Positions 25,001 through 35,714 of a stretch of DNA of 35,718 nucleotides are shown in pieces; the stretch's first letter is position 1, and the number at the start of each line of letters is the position of its first letter. Source of the stretch: Coptodactyla brooksi (Eukaryota > Arthropoda > Insecta > Coleoptera > Scarabaeidae); NCBI GenBank assembly GCA_033557675.1, contig JAWQRM010000046.1, forward strand, positions 1-35,718. Direction: 5' to 3'. The position numbers and the translations under genes are program-made. The notes beneath the pieces were generated by a model. It did not search any database. It was not told the DNA's origin and worked only from the letters and a program-made list of their open reading frames with translations.

Positions 25001-26954
25001 CGGATCCATCGCGCTCTCTATTAATATACATTTTGGATTGATCGAGCCGATTGTACGCGATAAATTGCAATTCCCGAGCTTTCGCGTCGTCGCCTTAAAT
25101 ATAAGCGGCGTAATCGGTAGTAACGAACCGGTAGTAAAGTTAATCTCGCTCGTCCGTCGACCCTTTATTACATTAATTGACCCTCTTATTATTCTGCCGC
25201 TTATTGCGCTTTGTTTATATTTTATTTATATTATTAGAAATGGTGCGATAAAAGAGCGATAATAATTTAGAGAACGTGGAGAATTTACCGCGGTTGAAAT
25301 TTAGTTTTCCGAGAAGGGTCGGTCTATCCAGAGTTGCGCGGAACGGGCTGATCAATAAGTTGGGAACTCTCGGCTACGCGTACATACCTACCGGCTAAAA
25401 ATGGGCCGAGATTGCATCCCCTTTCGCAAACGAAAAATCGTTCCCTTCGCGTGTTCGAAAACTGAAATGCAACGCGGGAATAACCTACGGAGAGAACTTG
25501 AATTTGAAACGCCGTTAACAGAATTTACAATTTAAATGAGCGACAATAACGACGGCTGTCGTGCCGTAATTTTCGTACCGTTACCGATTCTGCTCGTTAT
25601 TTACGAACAATTCATACTGAAATAAAACGCGTGCGATTTAAAGTAAGAATTTACGCCTTCGAAAAAGAAGGTGCGAATACGGGACGACCCGAATAGTTAC
25701 CCGAAAATAATTTTAACTTATAGATCGACGCGAAGATTTCGCATTTGAACGTTTCTCGTATTTCAAACGGCAAAGGAGATATCGAAAAATGACGCGTCGC
25801 TGACTAACCCCGCATAAAAATCTATAAAATGTACATTATTTCAGGCTCGTAATATAGTAGACATTTTTTTAACGTGAACTTTCGGTAACTTTCCGACCGC
25901 ATTTTTATCGAAAGGGAATTAAAAATTGAACGCGTGTTTTATGTAACCGAAGTATTTCGCGTTAAAGCCGCACACCTGAGCGGGATTAAAACCGAATTAT
26001 GACGTTTAATTTCATCGTGACTAAATGTCGGCAAAAAGTGGAAGATTTGAACTTATGGTCGTCCGAATCGGCGGTAAGCTAACTAACTACTCTTAGCAAA
26101 TCAAACGCGAACGGACCGTCCGACGTGCGCGTTCAGGTACGGACTGTACATTTCTTAACGTAAATTACGAATATTTAAATTAAAAATTATTAAACTGAAA
26201 TTTAAAAAATAAATATAATGTTTAGTACAATTCCTCTTATAAAAAGCAGCTCGGAACTGGCGGTAAGTAAACTTAAAATTTTGGAGGTAGTAATTCGCTT
26301 TCAAGCCAAGTTTTAAAAAATACGGAAACCATATCTTTACAATAATAAAAGCCCCCTTTTGAATTTAAAATTACAGATGTACGAGTAATCTTTATACTGC
26401 ATGGTCAAAACACTAGAAAAGAAGTTAAAGACGGCGCAGAACGTTATAAGTGTACGCGGGAATGCAAACGTAAAGAGACTTTAGTACAATGTCGCGTCAA
26501 AGAAATTGAAATCTTTAGAAATCGGCCGAAATTATCTGCCATTGTATACCTTCGCAAAGGAGCGATTTAAATCGTTAATAAGTGTCTTTATCTTTTTTAC
26601 GCGTACGGCATTCGACGCACGTTCGCGCTCGGTGAAAACATTTGTACTTGGCGCGACTCGGGCTAATCCTTTCCCGCCTCCCTTTTCTCGGCTTTACGAG
26701 ATCTTTCCGCGGAATCTCGCGAAGTCCAGTCTACGTAAGTACGTTATAAACGTCACGCGACAGTCAGATAACGCCTCGGCGAAGAAAAGCAAAAACAAAA
26801 ATAAATCTATACGTGCCTCTCGGTCGGCGTCGGACTCGTATTCGGGGGTGATGCCGATATCGCTCTTCTCGTTAAACGCGCCCTTCCGTCGACTACCCGA
26901 AAACATTCACAATTTAAGCCGTCGTCGTCGAATTCGTCTTTCGCGCCAACTTAC
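22003..26954 (-). other. intron region of the GRAM gene, possibly hiding an exon
   Basis: About 5 kb, CpG-rich, with no supported exon. Minor features are a 9-base stem CACAACAAT/ATTGTTGTG near 22481 and a donor-like CAG|GTAAGA on the minus strand at 24685. Reading frames on both strands at 23210-23745 overlap each other and resemble nothing known. Confidence 0.5.
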
Positions 26955-27174
26955 TTTCCGCCCTCGCGTTTCCCGACGAGCTCGACCTCATCAGGGACTT
27001 GGACCTCATGAGCGACTTGGACCAGGACCTCCTCCAAGTCGCCTCGCTCTCCGCGACCGCCGCCCGGGGCCCGGTCCCTCCTTCGTCTTCGTCCTTCACG
27101 TAATCTTCGCCCACGAACATGATCGCGGCCTGCCTCAGCAGATGTTCCGACGGTTTCGTCGACGCGACTGCCAT
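26955..27174 (-). CDS. probable first coding exon of a long GRAM-gene isoform
   Basis: The ATG at 27174 is in a good context (GGACCATGG). It opens a frame MAVASTKPSEHLLRQAAIMF and then an acidic stretch. The frame continues with a repeated SKSLMR motif and Ser-rich sequence to a consensus donor GCGGAAA|GTAAGT (73 codons plus one base). Strand and position suit a 5' exon of the GRAM gene. However, its outgoing phase does not fit the exon at 21901-22002, so an intermediate exon is missing or it belongs to a separate transcript. An overlapping plus-strand frame (26506-27228) is most likely its shadow. Confidence 0.5.
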
Positions 27175-27699
27175 GGTCCGAATTTTTTAGACTCTTGTTA
27201 TCTATCTATTCGCGTCGTTTATCTTTAAACGACACGTCGCTACCGCCGCGACCGTTAGACTTTATTGTAATAAGCGTCCCGCCGTCCGCACTGCGCCACA
27301 TAAACGCGATTCGCGTTCTCGGTGTTAAAAAAAAACGGCCCGAGCTGCCAAGACTACAGGGCCGTATTCCAAAGACAGACGGAGGCGGTATAATGTTGCC
27401 GACGCTTTGTACGTATCCTTCGGGGTGTACGTTTCGATGTTTCCAAATATACCGTGACCCGGTTATTTTGATTAATTTATTTATACTATGCCAGACGGTG
27501 CACGTGTCTTTTAGTAGACGGGTCCGTTTCGTGACAATTTTAGTGACTATCCAGAAAAATATATGTCCTTTTGTCTTCCGCGTCGCATTAACTCCAGAAA
27601 GCGAACTCCGAACGAAAAAGCGAGCGTTCGCAAAATACTCAAAACGTTTTTACGGCGACATTTTTTAGATACCTAAAAGATTAAAAAATGTTCAGTTTG

Positions 27700-28370
27700 T
27701 TATATAGCGCAATGAAGATTCCTCTCAAACGGCCCAGTACAATGTACCTACTATTTACAATTGTATGCGTTGAAAATAGCATTACGTCAAAGAAACTATA
27801 ATCTCAAAGTACACGGCCGTCTCAAACTGAAACTAGCGACCTCTATCGAAAGCAGACCCAACCGTGTTCGACAATCGTGACGGAAAATTCGAGCGTTTCA
27901 GTTTCAATTCAAACTTGTCGTCGATGCGATTAGAGGGAGCGAAAAGAAACGTTAACCTTCAAATTCAAAAAGAATTAATTGTACAGTGAAATGTTTGGAA
28001 AATATAGTAACCTCTTTCAAAGTATTCAGGTTTTTATGTCTGTAATACTGGAATGCGGTTTGTTTTATAATCTAACAAAATCATAATGTGGACGCTCTGC
28101 AAGTGACGGGGTACAATGTACTACCAACGATTATTTATGAATTACGCGTTAAAAACAATAACATTACGTCAACAAAACGATATAATCTCAAAGCGTACAT
28201 TTCCAAACGGTAAATGACGACCTCTATTGAGAGAAGGTCCGACCGTATTCGGCAATCGTGGCGATAAATTCAAACGTCTCAGACCCAATTCAAAATTATC
28301 GTCAACACCACTAGGAGCGAAAAGCGACGGCTTTTTAACCTTAAAATTTTAAAAGAATTAAGTCGTAAAT
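27700..28370. repeat. diverged tandem duplication, about 380-base period
   Basis: Two copies lie at about 27700-27990 and 28075-28370. Shared landmarks in the same order are GTACAATGTAC (27737, 28111), CATTACGTCA (27780, 28162), ATAATCTCAAAG, GACCTCTAT and GGAGCGAAAAG (27936, 28314). Offsets are 374-382 bases. The array is just upstream of the putative first exon at 27174 and intergenic with respect to Syt4. Confidence 0.8.
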
Positions 28371-28559
28371 TTGACTACAAATAAAGACACATATCACAAC
28401 TCAAATTAGATCAATTGTTGCACAATATTTACACGAGCCACCAAAATGTATTTTGTAGCGCTTTAGCACGGAATCCGAAAATGATCTTTGTTTTTTGCCA
28501 TCACATCCAGATACTTCGCAAATCTCTAAATTTTTAAAAGTCAAACAATCGCGAAAATA

Positions 28560-29290
28560 CGAGACTTTAAAATAGACTTAAAACGTTTTTCCTTTTTTTT
28601 TGTTTATACTAACACAACGTATGTAAAATGTACAGTTTTATTTCATGTGCGCAAGTTTCTTTGGACCGCTCATGCTCTGCTTTGCGCTTTTCCCTTTATG
28701 TTCTCTATGGCGTTCATCTCAGTATAACATCCGATAATAGTCGGCCATTATCATAGCAGTCTCTCCCCTATCTCTTCACTAGCGGTACCCAAATTTTGGG
28801 GCAAATAGTCCGAATGTGAACTTAGGAAGTGGACCTTTGAGCTCATGTAACAGCATAGGTTTTTGTACTTCTACGGCATATTCTCAATCATTAATTTGAA
28901 GTTCAAATCCTTTTTATTGCCCAAAAACTTGGGTACTACGTCTTTAAAATCTTCCCGGGCTTCTTTTTCCACATCTTCCATTTGTTTATCAAAATTATCA
29001 ACGTTGAGAAGCTTTCTAATGTCAGGACCAGTAAAGACACCCTCTTTTAGTATAGCGATTGATCAGGCTAGAAATTTAGCACAGATGTATGTAAACATTG
29101 CTTTAGCAACCCTAATTTGATATACAAAGGTGGAAGAAGAACCTTATTCGGATCTATGAGCTCTTTGGAGCACATTTTTGGTTCCAGGTAGTAATGAAAT
29201 GAATCCCTTTTTGGCCAATCTTTGTTCCAATGATTTTCTTCGTCTCTGCTGTCCCATTCACACAAAAACAAGGAAACTGTGTATCCTCCT
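28560..29290 (-). pseudogene. decayed transposon-associated protein gene, copy A
   Basis: The minus strand retains, with stops and frameshifts, FLCEWDSRDEENHWNKDWPK and LLPPLYIKLGLLKQ, then a GP..RKLL segment, MADYYR near 28740 and other pieces in order. I recall a repetitive family in insects and cnidarians with the order FLC.WDSR, LLPPLHIKLGL, SHLDYFP.NLGD.SEEQGE and MMADYCW. I know of no established function or superfamily name. Copy B lies at 31540-32060 in the same orientation. Confidence 0.65.
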
Positions 29291-29922
29291 TACTGTTTCA
29301 GAAGCATCAACATTATTTTGAGATTAGAACACAATCCACTTATGATACTTAATTTTATCGAGAACGAATTCCAAATTTTCTTTCAGCAAAAAAGGCTCAT
29401 TTATAGCAATTTTCATTAGAAAACTGAAGGGATCAATGGAGGCCCTCCCCAACAACAAACAAAAAAAAATATAACATCTACCGACAGATTCAGGAAGAAA
29501 TTGTCAAAAGTATTTGACACAAGCATCATGAATAATTTATTTTGCCATTGAATTACTGGAAAAACAAAAATAAAAAAAAACACGAAACACCACTACTACT
29601 TGAAAACCATTTATTTATGAATATAAACACATATAATGGGAAATATGTAGGGAAATAACGGCAGAAACTTAGGTAAAGTGTGTCGTTAACGGACCGTCGT
29701 GCCGCTAAGTATAGAGATGAAAATAAAAATGACGAGGAAAATTATTAACATTCGAACGAGTCGCGACCTAAACATCAGAAATATTCAGTAAAATTTTAAA
29801 TATATTTCCGAAGTAAATAACAATTTATATTTGTGCCTACCTAATTGGTACACAGCTTAAGCCTATATCACACTCTTTAAACTAACTTCCTTATCAATCT
29901 TGGTTTCTTTTCATTTCCCACA

Positions 29923-29962
29923 GACGAGATAAATTAACTTATCTAAATTAATTTATCTCGTC
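29923..29962. repeat. perfect hairpin, 15-base arms
   Basis: GACGAGATAAATTAA (29923-29937) and its exact reverse complement (29948-29962) flank a 10-base loop. It lies about 530 bases downstream of the Syt4 stop codon. Confidence 0.85.
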
Positions 29963-30488
29963 CGCGTATAAATAATGTAATAAACTAATATGAATTCTTT
30001 CATTTATTTTTCTTTAATTTGCAAGTAAACGCAAGCCATAACGATAATAATAGTAATAAATAAATAAATAAATTTAGTATTAGTGGTTCTTAGTAACTAA
30101 CACGTACATATATTTTTATTTACACTCATACGCTACTGGTTTCACAATTTCTTTTTTGCCAGGGAAAATGTTTGAAAGCTTACACTAGTTAGTAGTTTTT
30201 GCTGATAAATGCCGCCCATTTCGTGGGCAGGTGTTATAATGTAGAGGAAAACATATAATTCTAATCTAAAAACGTACCGTCATCTTCACCGAGAGAGTCA
30301 GTCTGTGTCAGTAGTTGTGGACATACTAGTAAGAAACTGAACTTACAGAAGAATTTCAGATTGTCATCGCCGAAGCTTAAAATTCTTCTGTCTGTTCTCA
30401 TCTGTCATCTGCAATTATTTCTTTCCTATTATTTTACGTACGTACACTGACTGACTAGATCTCAAAACGATAACTCTCGTTAAGACGT

Positions 30489-33400
30489 TCATTCACGCAA
30501 TTTGTGCCAGTCGGCTATTTGACGTCGTGGAGAATTGCAAACCTCGTTCCAATGGTGCAATGCAGTTCCAGTGCATTTAGATCCGCCCAGCTCTAACCTT
30601 CCTATTACCTGAAACCACACGTGAGCGATAAAAATTCTCCAAAAACAAAATACGGAATCATTCGAAGAAAGTAAACCTACGTGAAAATTTGTAAGAAACA
30701 CAATAAATCGAACACACAATAAATAATAAATAAATAATATATATACATATAAAGTTGAATAAAGTAAACCTTACAATTAAATATCCCTTTGGACTTTACA
30801 AACTTATTTTATCATATACCTATATAAACAGTATTACATGTGTGGATAAACTTCAAAATAGAGAAATTATAGAAACAAGATGATTCTCCAAAACAACTCG
30901 TCGGCTTAGTTTGAAACGAATAATAATAATAATCATGGCAATCTTACCTCGTTTTTCGTGACCCTATCCCAATCTAGAAGCAAGAATTCCAGACTGACGT
31001 TTTCCAAGCCTTCGCCGCCGGCCGGAATCTCAAACACAAAGCTTTCGTTGAAAACGGGACACAGGGTGCGTTTCTTCACGTGAGTCTTCTTCTTCGCGAT
31101 GCGCAGTCCATTGTACAAGAGATAAATTTTCACGTACGGATCCGCCAATCCAGTCACGTCCATTTTTGGTAGATTTCTCGCTTTTAGTATGACCACCGTC
31201 AACCTGTTAGCGGCCGGTTGCCAACACAGCGATACTAGAATCTCACCTCTTCCTTGAGATCGTATCTAAATTAAAACAAAGTATATAAGTATTTGATAAA
31301 AACGACTTTAAAGGAAACAAGTTAGTCAGCAAAACACACTACTTAACATTTCGTTAAATGCCTATCTATGCCTACACCTATTTCAAACTTTAATGGATGT
31401 CTGCTATTCTTTCCACCTTGTTTTTAATGTGTAATTTCCTTCAATTATATAAACCTGCAAAATTTGGGTTGTGTCATGTTTTATAACTTTCGTTAATTGA
31501 TTCCTATATTTTTCCCATAAGTCAAAAGATTATGAAAGAATATGAGACTTTAAAATAGACTTAAAACTTTATTTCTTATAATTTACTCTTTTTATTTTGG
31601 CTTAATATATGCTAACGAAATGTACGTAAAATGCACAATTTTATGTCTCGTGTGGAAGTTTATTTACACCGCTCATTCTTTCCCTTCCTTTGATGTTCTA
31701 ATAAAATCCCTTCGCCACCCATCTCTTCACTAATGGCACCCACATCTTGAGGAATATAGTCCAAATGTAAATTTAGGAAATAAGCCATTAAGCTCAGAGA
31801 ACAGCCAAAGTTTTTGTACTTTTGCAGCATGTTCTCAATGATTAATTTAACGTTCACATACTTTTCATTGTCTAAAAACTTGGTTACTACATCTATAAAA
31901 AAAATGTCCCAGGCTTCCTTTTCCGCATTTTCCATTTGTTTCTCAAAATTACCATCTTTGAGAAATTTCATGCAAAACATTGACCTTCTTTCAGTAAGAC
32001 TTTAACAAATTGCTTCATCAATTCTAACTTTATACGCAGAGCATCCCTCCTCAGTTACTTTGGGAAGGAATTGGGTGTAAAGCAAATGGCATATTTGGAT
32101 AGGCGATTCTTTTTTTATTCTTCACATAGAAACCGTTAACACCAGTCGAACAAAAGTAACAATCATTGCATTGATTTCATGGCGCTTGTCAAAAAGGACT
32201 TTTGACAATTTAAAATAGTGCCATGCAATCTAAGATGTGCACTTCTCCTTTCAACAATTTTCCAACCAAGAATGGTTGTAAAGAATGGCTTGAAAGGCTT
32301 GAAAATCTAACCGTAAATGTCATTATGACAGCTGTCATACATGCTTAAGTTAGGTTATGTAAACGTCATTACACAACATTTGCAATTGACGAGTTAAATT
32401 TTTAAATATATAATAATGAAACTTCTGACAACCATTATGTAGTTACAAGCGGCCATCACGCTCATTACGATATCTTTTATTGGAGTTTTCGCAGTACACT
32501 ATATCATAAACGACGTCACTGGAATTTCACGCCTCGCGACAGCGAGTACTCTTGGCGAAGTCTCGTCTTGCTTACTTTCAGGCTCCTCGGCTGTATCTCC
32601 TTGCTGAGCGCCATCTGCATGTGTTCGATTTGCGTGAGGTCCACGGTGTTGAGCGCGCAAAACACCTCGCCGATGATGTCGTCCCTCGAGTAGCGGTCGA
32701 AACTTAGGACGACGAAGTGGAGCGTTATGCCGGGCAGCTGGTTGAAACTGATGCCGTAGAAGGTGAAGTCCTCGTCGTAGACCGGGTTCCTGGTCTTCCG
32801 CAGCACCCTGGTCTTCACCTTGTGCTGCTTGTCCGGCAGGAGCTGGAGTTTGACGTACGGGTCGCTGGAGCCCAGGTTCGGGTCCTTGGCCGGCAGGTCG
32901 CGACAGCGGACCACCGAGACGACCAGCGCGTTCTTCTCGTGCTTGTACCTGCACCATTCAAATGGGACATTTTAATACCCAACCTAAAACGTCAAGTTTA
33001 CACGACAAGTAATCAGAGCGGGGTTACATAACCTTAACCTTAAATGTCAGTATGACAGTTATACCGACAAACGTCAAATAATCAAAGATAGGTTAGGCGA
33101 ACTTAACCTCAAACGTCAGTTATGACAAAGTTAGGTTATGCACGCGTCATTATTACCTGACTTTTACGTTTGTACTCGATATTCGGCGTTTACCTTATTT
33201 TAAAAACTAGCTGTCCCAAATAATTAGCGTTGTGCTGTAAATTCCTCTCGTTAGTTTCGATTTCCTCCTTGGTCGGAGTGATGACGCTGATCTCTCTCTC
33301 GCTGGTGTACACGTCCTTGGGCACCTCGCCGCACAGTTCGTTCACGATGCCGCTTTCCAAGGGTCCCCCGGTGGCCGAAGGGCTGACCCCGGGAGGGGTT

Positions 33401-33629
33401 TTCGCCACGCCCGTCGGGCTGGGGCTCTTTTTCAGGTAGTGCGTCGACCCGGCGGGACTCTTGACGGCGGTGGGCTTACGACGGCTGCGAAACGGTATCG
33501 GCTGGTCGGTACACGAGTACTTGGCCCTCTGCAGTCGCCTCCTTCGGTAACAAAAGTAGGTAACCGCTATTAAGCTCAAGAAAAATACGGCTCCGCCCAG
33601 GCATAAAGCTATGAGAGCCGGGGACGAAA
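30489..33629 (-). CDS. Syt4: synaptotagmin 4, all but the first coding exon
   Basis: Exons in coding order: 33629-33194, 32948-32576, 31265-30948, 30608-30489 (stop). Phases agree at every GT-AG junction, giving 415 residues plus one base owed by a short upstream exon I could not locate. The first listed exon carries a membrane span (ALIALCLGGAVFFLSLIAVT) followed by basic YRRRR and a Ser/Pro linker. C2A (exon 2) has SSDPYVKLQLLPDKQHKVKT, RNPVYDEDFTFYGI and VLSFDRYSRDDIIGE. C2B (exons 3-4) has GLADPYVKIYLLYNGLRIAK, KKTHVKKRTLCPVFNESF, LLDWDRVTKNEVIG and a C-terminal WHKL. The Ser in LSFDR replaces the third C2A calcium-ligand Asp, a hallmark of Syt4/11. Near identity to the Drosophila protein as I recall it makes the assignment firm. 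Role: calcium-regulated trafficking of dense-core or postsynaptic vesicles. Confidence 0.96.
31540..32060 (-). pseudogene. decayed transposon-associated protein gene, copy B, in a Syt4 intron
   Basis: The longest open stretch (31980-31660) reads KFLKDGNFEKQMENAEKEAW, VVTKFLDNEKYVNVKLIIEN, then SLSLMAYFLNLHLDYIPQDV and GAISEE. It aligns with the family's NFLGN, SLKVHFLHSHLDYFP and SEEQGE landmarks. At the DNA level it matches copy A through landmarks such as GAGACTTTAAAATAGACTTA and TTTTTGTACTT, with enough mismatches to suggest an old duplication or two old insertions. It sits in the intron 31266-32575. Confidence 0.65.
32310..33160. repeat. dispersed GTCA-type motif repeats in two Syt4 introns
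   Basis: AAGTTAGGTTATG followed within a few bases by CGTCATTA occurs near 32350 and again near 33128. AAATGTCANTATGACAG-like palindromic segments occur near 32316 and 33041. Further AAACGTCA copies lie at about 33070-33115. The two clusters are separated by the C2A exon. Confidence 0.55.
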
Positions 33630-34011
33630 CTGCAATGAGAAAAGAAAAGATCGACAATGAGCATTTAACTGCATTAACGTTCGTTTTCTCACATTACGGT
33701 ACGTCAAAACTAAACGTTCCCATCGAAATCGGAAATCTAGGCAAGCGATGCACGAAAACAAACGAGCTCGCGCCTTTTTTTAAAACGAGAAGTGAGGTTA
33801 TGTACATATAACAAGATGGCACCATAATAAAGTTATCAATTTTTACATATACGGTTACAGTTACGAGTATTCATTTGCAACGAACTAGAACTTTAACAAT
33901 TTAAATACATAAAAGCTCATTTTTTTCTCGTTGTTTTCAAATGAAATTAAAGATCAATTAAACGACTCATTTTCCTCATTACTAATAAACACGCGGATAA
34001 CGGATCGATAT

Positions 34012-34545
34012 ACAGTTACTGGCAAAATTGAGCGTACAGCAAAAAGAAAACAGAACGATGTGTAATATTTTTAAGAAACTTTTATTTAATATAAAAAACA
34101 AATAATATTTCAATGTATACAGAGATTAAAGTTTATAATTTCAGAAAAACTAAATGAAATATAATAATAGTAATGCTGTTGTAACAAAAAGAGTAAAATA
34201 AATACATTTTATAGCACCGCAAAATTGAGCATTTTATAGCACCGCAGCTTGTTTTATGAAATATAGAATGTTAAACTAGTGTTTAGGTGAATTTCGTTGT
34301 GATGACAAATATGGAGCACAAACGTCGGCAAATTGACATGCCTACGCGAGAGCTTATAATTAAGTTATGTTGTGAGGAAAAGTCATTACGACAAATCGGT
34401 AGTTTAGTAGGTAGGACTCATTCCGCAATTCAAAAAGTAATAAACAAAAATAAATACTTTTTTCGGTACTGTTACCTTCAGAAATTTATTTTTCCAAAAC
34501 TGCTACTTTTTAGAACTGTCGCCGTTTTCTTTTTGCAATACTGAA
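34012..34545 (+). mobile_element. Tc1/mariner-like remnant with helix-turn-helix fragment
   Basis: A plus-strand frame at 34287 encodes PTRELIIKLCCEEKSLRQIG followed by SLVGRTHSAIQKVINK, typical of the N-terminal DNA-binding helix-turn-helix of Tc1-type transposases. The similarity ends near 34460 with no catalytic domain. The left end has ACTGGCAAAATTGAGCGTAC near 34018, and GCAAAATTGAGC recurs near 34219. GCAAAAAGAAAAC near 34038 recurs inverted near 34525-34538, a possible piece of terminal inverted repeat. The reading frame after 34460 is a repeat, not transposase. Confidence 0.6.
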
Positions 34546-35290
34546 CTAACGAGATTATACCTTAATGACAGGTGTCATATCAACGTACATGAGGGATGTT
34601 ATTCCTCACCATAGAACAACCACCAAGTTAGCCAAAGCATCGTTAACGCTTAGAATGCAGATTAAAACGAAAACCACCGTTATGAATCGTCAAACCACCG
34701 TTAAGTGAAAATCGTAAGAAAAATAGGTAAGTTTTTGAAATTACTTGAAAGAAAACTCGGTTACTGTTTTCGAGCACTGAATAAGACGGTTTAAAATCTA
34801 AATCAATTTCTCCGTTTCGGTTGTTTAGCGCGAAGTGTATACGCCAGACAGTCTATGTTTAATTAACCGAGACATCGTCTGGCGAAAGCAGTTACTACGA
34901 TCAATATTGTCGGTTTTCTTGTGAGTGTGCCGTACACTCATACTTTTATGATAGTTGCGTTGCAAGCAAAACGATTCGCCGAACTAGCTGTTGAGGCATA
35001 ATGGAGTTACACAACTTTCCACGTAGTTTTATTGAAATGGGTCGCTCCGTTTCTGTTACAATTAATGTGAGATATTCACTTCATATAACTAACATATTTT
35101 GTAATTATATTTATGATGGGTGGCATTGCGTTGAAGACGAATAGAAGAAGAATAGAAGAGAAAAAGTATACTCTTATCATTTTTTCGACGTATCGTGTGA
35201 TGTAGCGTGACACGTAGGGATAAATACGAGAACTCAACTCACGGTTCCCTAGACAATATTCAGAAGTTCTTACGTATTACCCTCCGATAG

Positions 35291-35316
35291 ATTAATTTAG
35301 GGTACCCTAAATTAAT
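35291..35316. repeat. 26-base perfect palindrome
   Basis: ATTAATTTAGGGT is followed immediately by its exact reverse complement, with no loop. It is upstream of Syt4, with no gene attached. Confidence 0.85.
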
Positions 35317-35665
35317 AACTGCCAATGAGCGAATTGGGAACAATTAGGTAGTAAGTTAGAATTGCATTACAAAGTAGTCTTTCGGGTCAGATCAAGTTTT
35401 ATTCCAATGTTTAAAAACAAATGAAGTAATGTCTTTTTACATTACATACTGTATACAATGTTGCGTGACTGCTTTTAGACCACAGCGTGTTATTTAGGTG
35501 TCAGTTAAAAGGATAAATGGTCATCTGGACCAGTTTGTTGAATTCTATTTCTATTCATTTCTACACGTAGAAACGCAAGAGGGACGTTTATAAAAGAGGA
35601 ATATAGAATCTTTCGTTTAATTTTACAATTAATACTGATCTAATATTGAAATAGCTTTCTTGTTT

Positions 35666-35668
<3 letters not shown>

Positions 35669-35714
<46 letters not shown>

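Larger units (their letters stand above)
27175..30488. other. intergenic region between Syt4 and the GRAM gene
   Basis: Both neighbours are on the minus strand, so this holds the Syt4 3' untranslated region and the upstream control region of the long GRAM transcript. It contains the tandem duplication, decayed transposon gene copy A, the hairpin at 29923 and an imperfect stem (12-base arms 30345-30356 / 30380-30391). The reading frame at 27195-27668 (+) is not recognised. Confidence 0.7.

Noticed and set aside
24890..25009. Minus-strand ATG frame MDPKRYDCADTD... of about 39 codons as an alternative first exon
   Set aside because: No consensus donor follows in the needed phase and the acceptor-like site before it lacks a pyrimidine tract.
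26506..27228. 240-codon plus-strand frame
   Set aside because: Its second half is antisense to the exon at 26955-27174. The first half is unrecognised, with no splice or family support; CpG-rich DNA is poor in stops.
27195..27668. 157-codon plus-strand frame
   Set aside because: No family resemblance and no splice context. It sits where the upstream region of the GRAM long transcript should be.
27700..28370. CRISPR-like repeat structure
   Set aside because: There are only two diverged copies with a 380-base period in a eukaryotic genome; it is a plain tandem duplication.
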